The translations under genes and the position numbers were made by a program. Of a stretch of 64,000 bases of DNA, positions 32,506 to 41,168 are shown one piece after another. Source of the stretch: Lachnospiraceae bacterium NK4A144 (GTDB taxonomy: Bacteria; Bacillota; Clostridia; Lachnospirales; Lachnospiraceae); the NCBI GenBank assembly GCA_000424365.1, contig AUJT01000001.1:372001-436000 (forward strand). The letters run 5' to 3'. Below the pieces are notes generated by a model. It saw only the letters and a list, made by a program, of their open reading frames with translations. It searched no databases and was not told where the DNA came from. Position 1 is the stretch's first letter, and every line of letters begins with the position of its first letter.

Positions 32506-34611
32506 TTATTCTGCTAAAAGTATTTTTTCCGGTGTGAGAGGTATCTCCATAAAATGTCTGCCGGAAGCCTGTTCTACTGCTGCTTCATAAGCCGGTGCAG
32601 CGCCAACAAGAGTTAATTCACCTGCTCCCTTTGCGCCAAACGGCCCATCCTTATACAGATTGTCTATAAATGCGATACCGTTATTTACCGTATCCATAGC
32701 TGTCGGGATCATATAGTCCGTGAAACTGTTCTGACGTATCCGGCCCTTAAATGCTTCCATGTGTTCCATAGAGCCATAACCGATTCCCTGAAGTATTCCA
32801 CCCTGAGCCTGACCTTCCATGATCCGCTCATCTATCACGTGGCCTACATCATAAACGCCCCATACACCGAGGAGATCTGTATTGCCTGTAAGTGTATCTT
32901 CCTTCAGTTCCACTACATTTAACCCCCATGAAAAAGTGGGATACGCATCTCCGTGGAACTTTTCAATATCCCAAGGAACACACTCACGGTCTTCCTTGTA
33001 TTGTTCCATGATCTCTTGTTCTTTCCCCGGTTCCCATATAGCTTTAAGTCTCTCGGCTGCCCGTTCTATGAGTTTTCCGTCTATCATAAGAGATCTGGAC
33101 GCAACCGTCGGACCGGAGTTTGGAACCCTGTCTGTGTCGGGATTTTCTATGATTATCTGCTCATACGGTATATCAAGAACTTTCGCTGCGATCTTGCTGA
33201 AAGTTGTCTTAAGTCCCTGTCCCATATCTGTATTACTTGCAAGTATCTCTACACGGTCATCTGCATATTTATGAAGGGTAAGTTTAGACTTTATAAAATC
33301 CTTCTCGGCAGAACCTGTAAATCCGCATCCATGGAAAAAGATCGACATACCGATACCTTTTCTGTATCTTCCGGACTGAGGAAGCGCATATTCTGAATAT
33401 TTTCTGCTGTAATCGGACATTTCCTCAGCTTTTTCTATCATTTCCGGTATAGGTACATGATGCCAGAATTTTCCGCCGGTTCCCGTTTCATCGCCCTGTT
33501 TTACAAAGTGCATCTGCCTGTATGACAAAGGTGAGACTCCAAGCTTATCCGCTATATGGTTCATCAGTGTCTCTATGGCAAAAAATGCCTGAGGTGCACC
33601 GAATCCTCTGTAAGCCCCGTTATTTACGAGGTTTGTGGTCATGGCTCTGCCCTTTACGTCGAGATTATCGATTTTATATACGCCAAGGGCCGCAAGTAAT
33701 GTTCTCTGCATGACTACGCTGGTTAGTCCGGGATATGCGCCGGAATCCATACGGATATCGGCTCTTAAGCCTGTTATATGTCCTTCTTTATCAAGTGCCG
33801 CATCATATTTAAGGATGGCAGGATGCCGCTTTGTCGTAACCGACATATCCTCTCTGCGGTTCAAGATTATCCGTACCGGATGTCCACTCTTTCTGGCAGC
33901 GGCAACTGCCTGACATCCAAGTAATGACGGAAAGTCTTCCTTGCCGCCAAAACCGCCTCCTGTAACCTCCTGTACGACTCTTACATGGGATTCATCGAGT
34001 TCAAAGGAATGCATCAATGCAGAATGTACATAGTACGGACACTGCATGGATCCATACAATATGGCTTTTCCTTTATCCTTGTCCCAAACACCTACAGCGC
34101 TCTGTGTTTCGATATACGCCTGTTCCTGATAACCGGTACGGAATGTCTCGGAGATCACCTTATCCGCGTTATTGAACGCTGTTTCTGTATCACCTTTATG
34201 ATACTCATATCCCAGCGCAACCTCTGTTGCTTCATCCAGGCTCACAACAGCCGGAAGTTCCTCATAGATAACCTCTGTTTCAGCGCAGAGCTTTTTCACA
34301 GTTTTTTCATCCGGTCCACAGATAAGCAATATTGCCTCACCCACAAACATTACTTCCTTATCTGCAAATACCGGCTGTTCATCTGTGATACAGGCGCAAT
34401 GATTATTAGGAATGTCACTTCCGCTAACACTGAAATATCCATCCGGCAATTCAGGGAGTTTTATGTCCTTAATAAGAGCATGGGGAACTTCTGAACGGAC
34501 AAAAGATGAATAAAGCATTCCCGGAAGTTTCATGTCTGCCGTATACTCTGCCCTGCCGGACATTTTCATCCTGTGGTCTTTCTTCTCAACAGGTACGCTG
34601 ATATCTTTCAT
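32506..34611 (-). CDS. xdhA: Xanthine dehydrogenase-type molybdopterin-binding subunit
   Basis: A 701-residue catalytic subunit that hydroxylates a purine (probably xanthine or hypoxanthine) at the molybdenum centre. Motifs include VTGGGFGGKEDFPS near 220, GAYRGFGAPQAFF near 332, TDMGQGLKTTF near 468 and the catalytic Glu in GAKGAGELTLVG near 660. It is the first gene of the operon, behind a good promoter and a leader that folds into a terminator. AGGGAGG precedes the ATG. Together with the FAD and iron-sulfur subunits it makes a complete enzyme. Cofactor biosynthesis genes are not in this window. Confidence 0.9.
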   Translation of the reverse strand: MKDISVPVEKKDHRMKMSGRAEYTADMKLPGMLYSSFVRSEVPHALIKDIKLPELPDGYFSVSGSDIPNNHCACITDEQPVFADKEVMFVGEAILLICGPDEKTVKKLCAETEVIYEELPAVVSLDEATEVALGYEYHKGDTETAFNNADKVISETFRTGYQEQAYIETQSAVGVWDKDKGKAILYGSMQCPYYVHSALMHSFELDESHVRVVQEVTGGGFGGKEDFPSLLGCQAVAAARKSGHPVRIILNRREDMSVTTKRHPAILKYDAALDKEGHITGLRADIRMDSGAYPGLTSVVMQRTLLAALGVYKIDNLDVKGRAMTTNLVNNGAYRGFGAPQAFFAIETLMNHIADKLGVSPLSYRQMHFVKQGDETGTGGKFWHHVPIPEMIEKAEEMSDYSRKYSEYALPQSGRYRKGIGMSIFFHGCGFTGSAEKDFIKSKLTLHKYADDRVEILASNTDMGQGLKTTFSKIAAKVLDIPYEQIIIENPDTDRVPNSGPTVASRSLMIDGKLIERAAERLKAIWEPGKEQEIMEQYKEDRECVPWDIEKFHGDAYPTFSWGLNVVELKEDTLTGNTDLLGVWGVYDVGHVIDERIMEGQAQGGILQGIGYGSMEHMEAFKGRIRQNSFTDYMIPTAMDTVNNGIAFIDNLYKDGPFGAKGAGELTLVGAAPAYEAAVEQASGRHFMEIPLTPEKILLAE

Positions 34612-34658
34612 TATTTGTCCTCCCTATATAGTTTTTAACCCTGTCATCGATACTTTTG

Positions 34659-34701
34659 AAAAAAGGAGCTGTAAATGCAATTCCTACACCTACAGCTCCT
34701 T
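34659..34701 (-). promoter_or_regulatory. Leader terminator/attenuator of the xanthine dehydrogenase operon
   Basis: In the transcript AAGGAGCTGTA pairs perfectly with TACAGCTCCTT over 11 bp with a 17-base loop, followed by six T. This intrinsic terminator lies between the operon promoter and the first gene, about 48 bases before the ATG. Such placement suggests transcription attenuation, for example by a purine-sensing RNA or protein. I do not recognise a known riboswitch fold in the ~70 bases before it. Confidence 0.6.
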
Positions 34702-34775
34702 CGCTTGTCAATTCATCACGAGCAACGCAACATTCATATTTTTGCTCAAATATACGTCTTTTATATCTACAATTA

Positions 34776-34804
34776 ATAATAACATCAGTAATTTGATCAG
34801 TCAA
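34776..34804 (-). promoter_or_regulatory. Promoter of the xanthine dehydrogenase operon
   Basis: Minus-strand TTGACT and TATTAT are separated by exactly 17 bases, close to the sigma-A consensus. It lies just after the apt terminator and gives a leader of roughly 160 bases. Confidence 0.65.
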
Positions 34805-34817
34805 TCAAAAAAAACGG

Positions 34818-34851
34818 TAAAAAAAGGCAATCGTCTATGTTAACGATTGCC
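34818..34851 (-). terminator. Intrinsic terminator after apt
   Basis: Minus-strand GGCAATCGTT and AACGATTGCC-type arms (9 bp core GGCAATCGT / ACGATTGCC) followed by seven T, 18 bases beyond the apt stop. Confidence 0.8.
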
Positions 34852-34869
34852 TCTTTGCAAAATATGCTA

Positions 34870-35394
34870 TTATTTGCCTTCGTAAGATACAACACTACTT
34901 ACATCATATCCCTTAAGCTTTTCACGACCGTTAAGTCCTGCAAGCTCCAGAAGGAAGCTGATATGTACAACTTCACCGCCAAGTGACTCTACCATCTTTA
35001 CGATAGCTTCAATAGTGCCGCCTGTTGCGATAAGGTCATCTACAATAACTACCTTCTGTCCGGGCTTAATGGAGTCTTTGTGCATCTCTACTGTAGCCTG
35101 GCCATACTCAAGGTCATAGCTCTGCTCGATAGTCTCACGAGGAAGCTTTCCCTTCTTGCGAACCATTACAAATCCCTTATGCATGTTATACGCAATGGGC
35201 ATACCAAATACGAATCCCCTTGACTCTGCACCGACTACAACATCAAAATCGATACCTTCAAGCTGTCTCTGCATTTCATCTATAGCAAGCTTAAGTCCAT
35301 CCGGGTCCTGTACTACTGTAGTGATATCACGGAACATGATACCCGGCTGCGGATAATCAGGAATAGTTTTGATATAATCTTCAACTTTTTTCAT
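34870..35394 (-). CDS. apt: Adenine phosphoribosyltransferase
   Basis: Salvages adenine to AMP with phosphoribosyl pyrophosphate. The 174-residue length is normal. Motifs: IPDYPQPGIMFRDIT near residue 10, VVGAESRGFVFG near 55, VRKKGKLP near 77 and the PRPP-binding VVIVDDLIATGGT near 118. It has its own terminator, so it is transcribed apart from the xanthine dehydrogenase operon downstream, although both act on purines. GAGGTA precedes the ATG. Confidence 0.96.
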   Translation of the reverse strand: MKKVEDYIKTIPDYPQPGIMFRDITTVVQDPDGLKLAIDEMQRQLEGIDFDVVVGAESRGFVFGMPIAYNMHKGFVMVRKKGKLPRETIEQSYDLEYGQATVEMHKDSIKPGQKVVIVDDLIATGGTIEAIVKMVESLGGEVVHISFLLELAGLNGREKLKGYDVSSVVSYEGK

Positions 35395-35477
35395 GATAAT
35401 ACCTCATTTCTCATTTTCCAGCCTGTCTATTTTACACGCAAACAGCAAAAAGATAAAGACCTAAATTGATTTTTTTA

Positions 35478-35765
35478 TCAGAACTGGAAGTGTGAGATTG
35501 ACTCCTGCTGATCCTGAGCAAGCGTTGCAAGAGACTCGGAAGCTGCTGCAATTTCCTGATTTGTAGCCGCCTGCTCTTCTGCTGCCGCACTTACAATTTC
35601 CATATTATCAGAAATCTTGTCACTGTGCTTATTAATTGCCTGTACACCTGTAGCAATGAGTGTAGCTTCGCCTACAAGAGTATTTACAGAACCGGATACA
35701 TTTTCCATCTGACCGGAAACATTTTCAACCAGATGATTGATCTTATCAAATAAAAGACTGAATTG
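35478..35765 (-). pseudogene. Remnant of a methyl-accepting chemotaxis protein
   Basis: The frame is open for about 95 codons from a stop at 35766-35768. It encodes only the C-terminal signalling helix of a chemoreceptor: FDKINHLVENVSGQMENVSG, then ISDNMEIVSAAAEEQAATNQEI and a short end. The sensor, membrane and most of the methylation region are missing. The ATG inside has no clear ribosome binding site. The break lies 22 bases after the neighbouring lipoprotein gene, which suggests a deletion or insertion joined the two. Confidence 0.8.
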
Positions 35766-35787
35766 TTATTGTTAATTCGCTTTCAGC

Positions 35788-37197
35788 TCATCGATACATA
35801 AACTCTGAGAACGTTACATATCTAAATTTAAGATATGACCCCCTTGCCTTCTTTTGATAGGCATTATATTCGTCTTTTGTTATCGCCTCTGCTTTATCAT
35901 CATTATAAAAGCCCTTATCTGAATACAACCATTTTTCTTCTGAACCTTTTCCTCTATGGACTACATTGTCGATCGGCGTAGTAAACTTATATGATCCATC
36001 TATCTTATAATGCGTAATAGAGTTGCCGTCATCGTAAGAAATCTCACAGTAAATCGTTCCGTCTTTTGACAGATAATATTTCGTATCATCATAGGACATA
36101 AAGATCCTTGTCCAGGTACCTCTGTGAATGGAATAAGCATCATAGATCATATCTGTATATTTATCGTTATTTGCGCCTATTAAAAGCTCATCTATGCCAT
36201 CCCCATCAATATCCGTTAAGTAATAACCGATCACATTCATGGGATTTCCGGATGCTCCGGCATTACTATAAATATTTGCGCATTGTTCACTTAGGTTATT
36301 CGACCTGAGCGTTTCCGCATCCTGTCTCTCCGATACAGCATTTGCATACTTTTCTATTATGCCATCATATATTTCTTTAATGGCAGCTTCCTGTCCCTCT
36401 TCGGGCTTCCATAAATTTGATATAAATCTATAGCCGTCGTCGGTTTTATCCATCACGAGTTCATATTTTGTTTCATTGGGTTCAGGTTCATACTCAGAAT
36501 CGTCAAAACCTCCCAGTACATACTCAATGATATAATGACTGCCCTCTTTTGTTCCTGACAGACACTTTATACGTGTGTAGTTCGTATCACCATGCTGGCT
36601 TACATATACATCCAGATCATCTAAGTATGTCCATTCGATCGGATGGTTCATTGATGAGTATTCTTTACCTGTAGTGAACTCCACATATTTTTCAAGGTTC
36701 TCACTGCTGATATATGTCAGATCAGTATACAATTCTTCCTCATCATATGTTTTCAGGTATTCATTCATCACGGTCTCACGATCGATTTTCTGATCTTTGA
36801 TTCCTGCGCCATTATAAAGTACATCGTCCCACCATATGTTCTCTACGGAATCAAATTCTGCGGTCATAAATCCGTTAAACTTTACATCATTTAGATCATC
36901 CTCTATGGATTGCAGTTCCTTTTCAGTTAGTTCTTCAAGCTCTCCGGTGTTGTTTGTTTCTTCTGATGCTGTTGTTTCTGACGATTTATCACTTTCCTCT
37001 GTGGCAGCGGTATCGTTCGCAGATTCCTTATCTTTTTTCTTGTCCTCATCATTCTCGTCATCATCAGTATCCGCCTCGATACGTTCCGCCTTTTTATCAC
37101 TTTTCAGAATATCAGTCAGTTCACATCCCGTGATCATTCCGACTATTGAGATCACACTTATGATCATTCCTAATTTAGACAGAGATTTTATGTTCAT
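35788..37197 (-). CDS. Secreted lipoprotein with acidic linker, unknown function
   Basis: A 469-residue predicted lipoprotein. The start is the ATG 7 bases after GGAGG; ten further codons upstream are rejected. The signal peptide ends with GMITGC (Cys near residue 25). A linker of Asp, Glu, Lys, Ser and Thr follows (about 35-90), then a globular region. In it, LTDIDGDGIDELLIGANND resembles an FG-GAP/calcium-binding-type loop near residue 330. Function not recognised. Transcribed toward the chemoreceptor remnant. Confidence 0.75.
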   Translation of the reverse strand: MNIKSLSKLGMIISVISIVGMITGCELTDILKSDKKAERIEADTDDDENDEDKKKDKESANDTAATEESDKSSETTASEETNNTGELEELTEKELQSIEDDLNDVKFNGFMTAEFDSVENIWWDDVLYNGAGIKDQKIDRETVMNEYLKTYDEEELYTDLTYISSENLEKYVEFTTGKEYSSMNHPIEWTYLDDLDVYVSQHGDTNYTRIKCLSGTKEGSHYIIEYVLGGFDDSEYEPEPNETKYELVMDKTDDGYRFISNLWKPEEGQEAAIKEIYDGIIEKYANAVSERQDAETLRSNNLSEQCANIYSNAGASGNPMNVIGYYLTDIDGDGIDELLIGANNDKYTDMIYDAYSIHRGTWTRIFMSYDDTKYYLSKDGTIYCEISYDDGNSITHYKIDGSYKFTTPIDNVVHRGKGSEEKWLYSDKGFYNDDKAEAITKDEYNAYQKKARGSYLKFRYVTFSEFMYR

Positions 37198-37227
37198 TTT
37201 CAATCCTCCAAATGATTGTTCCTTCAT

Positions 37228-37545
37228 ATTTAAAACATTTATTAATAATCATCAAAAAATAACCATATCTATTCTACTATGATATAATTTTATAATGACA
37301 GGGTCAAAAGTAAAAAATCCAATTGTGCCTGTTGATCCGTGAAACGTTACAGTTCAGACGCAAACGGAGCACTTTGCTGCGGAGTTTGTGACCATAGAAT
37401 AAGGCGAGCCATTATGATTTTGCCCATCGCCGTAGGCGATTTAATTGGCAAAATCAGTTACTGGAACGAGCTGATAGCGAGTGAACAGTAACTGGATTTT
37501 TTTATTTGGGACCAGTGAAACACGATTCAAGGGGGACATGCTCAT
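37228..37545. other. Intergenic region with palindrome arm and MITE
   Basis: The gap between two divergent genes holds a single arm of the GATG...GGGTCAAAAG palindrome family (ATGACAGGGTCAAAAGTA, about 37295-37313) and one MITE. The remaining sequence is AT-rich. No gene seen. Confidence 0.6.
37346..37492 (+). mobile_element. MITE copy 3, 147 bp, no adjacent target duplication
   Basis: Ends GTTACAGTTCA and TGAACAGTAAC with the family hairpin GATTTTGCC / GGCAAAATC. The immediate flanks differ. GTGAAAC occurs just left of the element and again 22 bases to its right, so extra bases may separate the original duplication. Confidence 0.8.
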
Positions 37546-38787
37546 ATGAAATTTCATATCGATAAAAAATATATAATGTGGGCTATTACTGCATTTGCAG
37601 TTGTTGTTGCCAGTATTCTTTTTACATTTGCCCTATTTAACTATTCAATATTCTTCGGTTGGATCGGGTCTATACTCAAGGTTTTGACACCTGTTATTTA
37701 CGGGCTTCTGATCGCATATGTACTCTCACCCGTAATAAACTGGTTTGACATGAGTGTTTTTCCGCCTATATGTCAAAAGCTTAAATATACGCCCGGCTTA
37801 AAGGGAAAACGCAGATTACGTTATCTGTCAATTTTTTTCACATTGTCCATTCTTTTCTTCCTGTTGGGATTCTTTATAAACCTTATCATCCCTTCACTTA
37901 TCAGCAGTATTACAAGCATAGCAAATAACATTCCGACCTACGTAAACAATGTTATGGAATTTGCTAATAAAAAATTCGAAGACAATCCGGAAATAGTTCG
38001 TTATATAGACAGTTATTCTGATATGCTGACCGATTGGTCAAATAATCTGATAACCAATGTTATGCCTCATGTAAATCAGCTGATCACTTATATCACCTCA
38101 GGTATAGCACGCTCTCTGTCATTCATTTGGAATCTGATACTCGGGCTTATAATGGCAGTTTATATCCTTGCCACCAAGGAACATTTTATTGCTCAGATGC
38201 GAAAGATCATTTTCGCTCTTGCAAGAAAACGTACCGCATTTGAGATATTAGATGAGCTAAGTCATGTAAATCAGATTTTCAACAGCTATATCATTAGTTC
38301 TGTTGTGGACTCACTGATCATCGGAGTTATCTGTTTCTTTGCATGCGTGATCCTCAGGATCCCGTACCCTACACTTATTGCGGTTGTAGTAGGTGTTACA
38401 AATATAATTCCGTTTTTTGGTCCGTTCCTCGGTGCCATCCCCTGTACACTGATAATCCTGATGATAAAGCCTCTGTCCGCATTGACATTTGTGATAATGG
38501 TCCTTATTCTTCAGCAGTGTGACGGAAACATTATCAAGCCGAAGCTTTTTGGAAGTTCCACCGGTCTGCCGGGTTTCTGGGTTATCGTAGCGATCCTTGT
38601 CGGCGGCGGTCTGTTCGGTGTACCCGGAATGTATCTCGGAACCCCGGTGTTCTCTCTCATTTTCTACGCGATCAAGAAAAACATAAACGGACGTCTTACA
38701 AAGAAAGGTCTTCCAATTTCAACACTGCAATATGTTAGTGAAAATGAGCTTCCTTACGAGATATTAGATAAAACAGATGAAGAGTAA
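37546..38787 (+). CDS. AI-2E family transporter
   Basis: A 413-residue integral membrane protein with about eight hydrophobic segments in the family pattern: two at the N-terminus, an amphipathic middle (about 130-180), then four to five at the C-terminal half. The signatures are IPYPTLIAVVVGVTNIIPFFGP near 287 (given in part) and LFGSSTGLPGFWVIVAI near 338. Family members move small molecules; some export autoinducer-2, others exchange ions. Substrate unknown. AAGGGGG precedes the ATG by about 8-10 bases. Not in an operon. Confidence 0.9.
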   Translation: MKFHIDKKYIMWAITAFAVVVASILFTFALFNYSIFFGWIGSILKVLTPVIYGLLIAYVLSPVINWFDMSVFPPICQKLKYTPGLKGKRRLRYLSIFFTLSILFFLLGFFINLIIPSLISSITSIANNIPTYVNNVMEFANKKFEDNPEIVRYIDSYSDMLTDWSNNLITNVMPHVNQLITYITSGIARSLSFIWNLILGLIMAVYILATKEHFIAQMRKIIFALARKRTAFEILDELSHVNQIFNSYIISSVVDSLIIGVICFFACVILRIPYPTLIAVVVGVTNIIPFFGPFLGAIPCTLIILMIKPLSALTFVIMVLILQQCDGNIIKPKLFGSSTGLPGFWVIVAILVGGGLFGVPGMYLGTPVFSLIFYAIKKNINGRLTKKGLPISTLQYVSENELPYEILDKTDEE

Positions 38788-38913
38788 CGCAAGAAACTGA
38801 GATTTCTTCATTTCTCTGCCAACAAGTTACGCTAGACTCGATAAGACCTCGCCAAGCGAACTTGCATAGCACGCACTAAGCTCGAAAATACCTCGCTAAG
38901 TGCTCCGCATAAC

Positions 38914-38945
38914 AAAAAGAATCCGGAATTTCCGGATTCTTTTTT
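38914..38945. terminator. Bidirectional terminator
   Basis: AAAAAGAATCCGGAA and TTCCGGATTCTTTTT arms form a self-complementary hairpin with A and T runs on both sides, between two convergent genes. Confidence 0.8.
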
Positions 38946-38955
38946 CATCTTATCG

Positions 38956-40158
38956 CTATCTCATTTCCACAAGTTTGAGCGTTTTCCTACGCTTTTTGAA
39001 ATGTTCCGTGTCAAGAACGCCAAACCAAACATTTCCATCATTATCGATAAAACCTGCAGTTCCACTCTCGCACCAGTTAAAATCACATTTATGAAGACCA
39101 GTCTTCACACTGTAATCCTTATCAAAGGTAATTTCCTGCACTTCACTGCGATTTACCGGAAAATACATTTTTTCTTCCGAATCATCCGAGATCGCGGGAG
39201 CCGCTTCTCTTACAAAAGCTTCGAGACCTCTTATCTTTTTTATGATCGTTCCATTCCTGTCGATCAGAATGATCATTCCCTCTCCGGAAGTAGTTGTGAG
39301 ATTTATCACAAAGATTCCTCTGTGTTTTAAGTAACTCACATTATACGTGTAATAGCGCACATTAATGTCTTTTAATTCTTCTACGACCGAATTGCCGGAA
39401 ACCTTTTCAAGCTGACGCTTATCGGGATCATAAAGTGCATAACAAAGCCTGGAATACGTCTCCCCGACAACATATCGCTGCCACACAAGAAGAGCCTTTG
39501 AATCTGACGCAGCCAATATTGGCCACCAATCGCGGGTAGACTCGGATTTTGCAACAGGTATCGTCACCATATGGTCACCATCTGAGTCCATTGACGTCAC
39601 ATAGACATCATCACCGGTACCCAGATTATCTACGCCTCCGCCATCTACCCATCCTTCACTCCAGAAGACAACATGGTGATCATCCGTACTGGCAGCGTGA
39701 CCGGAATGCCCTCCAAGTGCAATGTCTGACGGATATTTCTTTATCCGTTTCATATGTTTACCGTAGAGCACAAAACGCTGAGCCAGTTCAAAGTCACCGG
39801 CATCATTTCCATCTTCAAAAGTCACGATCATTTTGCCGTCAGATGAATATGAAGCGCTGGAAGGTTCCTGCGCTTCATCTGCTTTAACTATTCTTTTTAC
39901 ACCGCCGATCTTTGGATTATTCAGATTTATTTTTGCTCTGTATACGTCGTGTGTCCAGCTTCCGTCAGAGGCGATGCCCAATTTACACGCATCAGACCAT
40001 ATCAGATAGCTTTTTTCCGTATACGGATCTTTTACATAGCTGATACCATGCGCATACTGCCTGAGATCATCTTCGCCAGCGTAAATAGTGCCGGACAATG
40101 CCTCAATTCCGCATAATACAAACAAACCAGCTATGATCCATTTTTTCATTAAACTCAT
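38956..40158 (-). CDS. Secreted protein with propeller-like repeats, unknown function
   Basis: A 400-residue protein with a Sec signal peptide (MKKWIIAGLFVLCGIEALSG, cleavage after about residue 27). The mature part has repeated strand-turn elements with Trp and Asp-Gly turns (LIWSDACKLGI, VVFWSEGWVDGG, LLVWQRYV, NVWFGVLD) like a beta-propeller. No catalytic motif is seen. An internal GGHSGHAASTDDHH segment is His-rich and might bind metal. The start has only a distant AGGATA; the internal ATG 3 codons on is an alternative. It lies downstream of the ATPase-like/STAS cassette but 15 bases apart, so it could be its last gene. Confidence 0.6.
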   Translation of the reverse strand: MSLMKKWIIAGLFVLCGIEALSGTIYAGEDDLRQYAHGISYVKDPYTEKSYLIWSDACKLGIASDGSWTHDVYRAKINLNNPKIGGVKRIVKADEAQEPSSASYSSDGKMIVTFEDGNDAGDFELAQRFVLYGKHMKRIKKYPSDIALGGHSGHAASTDDHHVVFWSEGWVDGGGVDNLGTGDDVYVTSMDSDGDHMVTIPVAKSESTRDWWPILAASDSKALLVWQRYVVGETYSRLCYALYDPDKRQLEKVSGNSVVEELKDINVRYYTYNVSYLKHRGIFVINLTTTSGEGMIILIDRNGTIIKKIRGLEAFVREAAPAISDDSEEKMYFPVNRSEVQEITFDKDYSVKTGLHKCDFNWCESGTAGFIDNDGNVWFGVLDTEHFKKRRKTLKLVEMR

Positions 40159-40173
40159 TACAACACAAATATC

Positions 40174-40806
40174 CTACTTCGCAATTATCGTCATCTCTAC
40201 ACGGTCTTTTTTTACACCGACCGTAACATCCTTTGCGATACTTGCGACAATTGATTTTTCCAACTCATCCCAAGCCTGTTTTGCAGGCTTGTCCTCATCA
40301 TCAGCATTTTCCAGCTGCTCTTTATAGCTGTTAAGTGACCATACAAGCTGCTGTCCCATGGCAGGTAATTCGCCCATGAGTCCAAAACCCATGTACGCAT
40401 AGGAAACGCTTCCGCCATCATATTTTTGCTGAAGTGACATTACTTCATCATAATTCAGCAGACCGTTTTCGATGATCTCACTGATTTTTCCCATAAAACC
40501 CTTTACTGACGCATTTTTACCGGATGAAGATACTGATAAGAGTTCATCCTTTTTGGTCATGTTCATGTCAGTTTTGGCACTAAGTCTGACCTTATATTCG
40601 TCGCCGTCCTGTTCGAGCCAGAAAAGAGCCTGAAACTCACCTGCCATTGCCCGAACCATTCCTATGGTTTCCTCGGCAATAAGGCGCAGATGGATCGCTT
40701 TTTTTCTGTCCAGACCCTGTTTACTGATAAATTCATCAGCCATTTTCAGGGCTTCTGAAGCCTTGGCATCCGAGTTATTAACAAATACCCTGCTGGTAGA
40801 TTCCAT
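40174..40806 (-). CDS. ATPase-like partner-switching protein, homologous to the MscS-fusion tail
   Basis: A 210-residue protein. LRLIAEETIGMVRAM near residue 41 resembles the N-box of GHKL anti-sigma ATPases. Its end, SIVASIAKDVTVGVKKD, aligns with the C-terminal end of the mechanosensitive-channel fusion at 12422-13843. It shares the same short operon with a STAS protein and an RsbW-like protein. Clear G-box motifs are hard to see, so it may bind ATP weakly or not at all. A role in serine-phosphorylation-based partner switching is inferred. GGGGGAG precedes the ATG. Confidence 0.6.
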   Translation of the reverse strand: MESTSRVFVNNSDAKASEALKMADEFISKQGLDRKKAIHLRLIAEETIGMVRAMAGEFQALFWLEQDGDEYKVRLSAKTDMNMTKKDELLSVSSSGKNASVKGFMGKISEIIENGLLNYDEVMSLQQKYDGGSVSYAYMGFGLMGELPAMGQQLVWSLNSYKEQLENADDEDKPAKQAWDELEKSIVASIAKDVTVGVKKDRVEMTIIAK

Positions 40807-40845
40807 AATACTCCCCCTTTTGCAATCAAATACCGCCAGATTTTT

Positions 40846-41142
40846 TTACTCTATGACCAATATATCTGCAAATCCTGTTACTTCAAAGATTTCCATTACT
40901 TCTTCAGAAACATTTTTTACGATCATACCGCCCTTTTTGCTCATTTTTTTCTGCGCAGACAGAAGAACCCTTAATCCCGCACTTGAAATGTACTCAAGTT
41001 TTTCCATGTCAAATGTAAGCTTTTCCTTATCCTCAAGCCCCGAAGCCAACTGTTCTTCGAGTTCAGGCGCTGTGATAGTATCAAGTCTTCCTGCCAAAGA
41101 GATCACTAATTCGTTTCCATTTTCCTGCTTATCAATTTTCAT
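40846..41142 (-). CDS. STAS-domain anti-anti-sigma factor (SpoIIAA/RsbV-like)
   Basis: A 98-residue single STAS domain. ELVISLAGRLDTITAPELEEQL near residue 10 and LEYISSAGLRVLLSAQKK near 51 are classic; the Ser in ISSAGLR is the phosphorylation site used in partner switching. The start is set at the ATG 5-6 bases after GGGGAG; a GTG six codons upstream is rejected. It lies between two ATPase-like genes, one of which is RsbW-like and the probable kinase. The sigma factor or other target is not nearby. Confidence 0.93.
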   Translation of the reverse strand: MKIDKQENGNELVISLAGRLDTITAPELEEQLASGLEDKEKLTFDMEKLEYISSAGLRVLLSAQKKMSKKGGMIVKNVSEEVMEIFEVTGFADILVIE

Positions 41143-41168
41143 ATGCTCCCCTTTCTGCACTTTGGACT

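Noticed and set aside
34586-34804. 72-codon frame in the xanthine dehydrogenase leader
   Set aside because: It begins at a TTG inside the -35 box, has no ribosome binding site and overlaps the first gene, so it cannot be made from that promoter.
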